Below are positions 63,497 through 64,000 of a stretch of DNA of 64,000 bases, one piece after another. Source of the DNA: Deltaproteobacteria bacterium (lineage in GTDB: Bacteria > Myxococcota_A > UBA796 > SXON01); NCBI GenBank assembly GCA_947490345.1, contig CANLGL010000013.1, positions 34,763-98,762 of the forward strand. Reading direction: 5' to 3'. A program made the position numbers and the translations under genes. Positions within the stretch are counted from its first letter, which is position 1. Each line of letters begins with the position of its first letter. The notes under the pieces were generated by a model. The model was not told where the DNA came from, did not search any database, and saw only the letters and a list, made by a program, of their open reading frames with translations.

Positions 63497-64000
63497 GGAT
63501 GTGAATAGCGTTGCCCCGCGTGCCCAGCCATACCACGTGCCGACGATGCGCAAGATCTGCACCGCGCCCACGAACGACGCGATCCGCATCGCGGAACAGA
63601 CACTCAACAAGGGCAGGATATTCGCGATTTTCGTTCGCGCCGCCACCCTCGGCGCAAGGGCCAGCTCCCGCCAACCGGGTGTGGGCAGCTCACGACGGCA
63701 CCTGTGGAACCGGGCGCGCGGCGGGACCGCGAGCGGACTCCCCGGATCAAGGAGACTCGAGGCGATGAACGGATGCTGCACGCCCGGGCGACGCAGGCGA
63801 TTGTCGCCGAAATATCAAGAATAGTGTTCGTGTCCCCTTGACAGTTTTCGCGCGTCTCCCGCATCTCGGTCGCTGACCCCTCCCGAACACCCGCGCCAAC
63901 GGCCCTGGCAGCGCTCCAGCCGCGCGGTGCCGCCTCGCTCCACCTCGCGCCCCTCCGGAGCGCCTTCCGGGCGCTCCAATCGCCACCTGAGAGGCCAAAA
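63497..64000. other. About 500 bp without a supportable gene
   Basis: Short open frames on both strands are compositionally random (Arg/Ser-rich) and lack ribosome-binding sites. The stretch 63796-63850 is less GC-rich and contains two small hairpins (GGCGA-TTG-TCGCC at 63796-63808; TGTC-N5-GACA at 63831-63843). It may hold the promoter of the gene at 61907-63496 or the end of an element whose body lies outside the window. Confidence 0.5.

Noticed and set aside
59835..63508. Two long plus-strand frames (547 and 539 codons) opposite the ATP-grasp and MopE-type genes
   Set aside because: Mirror frames typical of high-GC DNA; opposite-strand proteins have recognisable motifs and signals.

Overview
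The window is a compact, very GC-rich stretch of a Gram-negative chromosome with short gaps, many 4-bp stop/start overlaps and almost no mobile DNA. Several features point to Myxococcota or a related deltaproteobacterial lineage: many lipoproteins and exported proteins of unknown function, FG-GAP (integrin-alpha-type) repeat lipoproteins, a MopE/Stigma-type CNGxDDDC protein, a trypsin-like protease ending in a MYXO-CTERM-like tail, and DUF1549/DUF1588/DUF1585 plus DUF1501 exported proteins. I identify about 52 protein genes and no convincing rRNA, tRNA, CRISPR array or intact insertion sequence.

Layout. 1-2032: truncated FG-GAP lipoprotein. 2150-6589: ilvE, a methyltransferase, a small alpha/beta hydrolase, a CPA2 antiporter and queE. 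6622-12728: SRPBCC protein, lipoprotein and three unknown envelope proteins. 12800-23287: tamB-tamA, the latter with a lipobox, divergent from an RND adaptor-pump pair. 23414-25950: a flavoprotein lipoprotein coupled to a ferritin-like di-iron lipoprotein. 25963-27360: asnS. 27507-27886: a small gene that appears frameshifted. 27962-31661: a lipoprotein, a DUF1549/1588/1585 lipoprotein with one haem-c motif, and a Tat-exported DUF1501 protein. 31668-34441: a MerR-like regulator coupled to a VIT/vWA protein. 34494-41374: FG-GAP lipoprotein, polytopic membrane protein, secreted protease, ABC-F ATPase and a PEGA-like membrane protein. 41534-46328: gpmI, ltaE, a 51-bp repeat array, pyrD and panE.

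46470-51820 is a complete ISC iron-sulfur operon (regulator, iscS, iscU, iscA, hscB, hscA, fdx). It is headed by a MerR-family protein with a C-terminal CX2C-X8-CX2C cluster, where IscR would be expected, and ends at two strong hairpins. 51978-53023: PIN-domain protein and an unknown partner. 53101-58530: PstS-like lipoprotein, rocD, a degenerate MBL-fold-like protein, a metallophosphoesterase and two exported unknowns. 58538-61871: an operon of two paralogous ATP-grasp ligases and a lipoyl-less acyltransferase, a candidate small-molecule pathway. 61907-63496: MopE-motif lipoprotein. 63497-64000 has no supportable gene.

Three patterns recur across the window. (1) At least ten genes have a TAnnn(T/C/A) hexamer exactly 6 nt before the start codon and no Shine-Dalgarno, suggesting widespread leaderless transcription. 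(2) Three genes have no usable ATG, GTG or TTG start but a well-placed Shine-Dalgarno in front of CTG (twice) or ATA (once). (3) Many lipoproteins have very short signal peptides with no Lys or Arg in the n-region.
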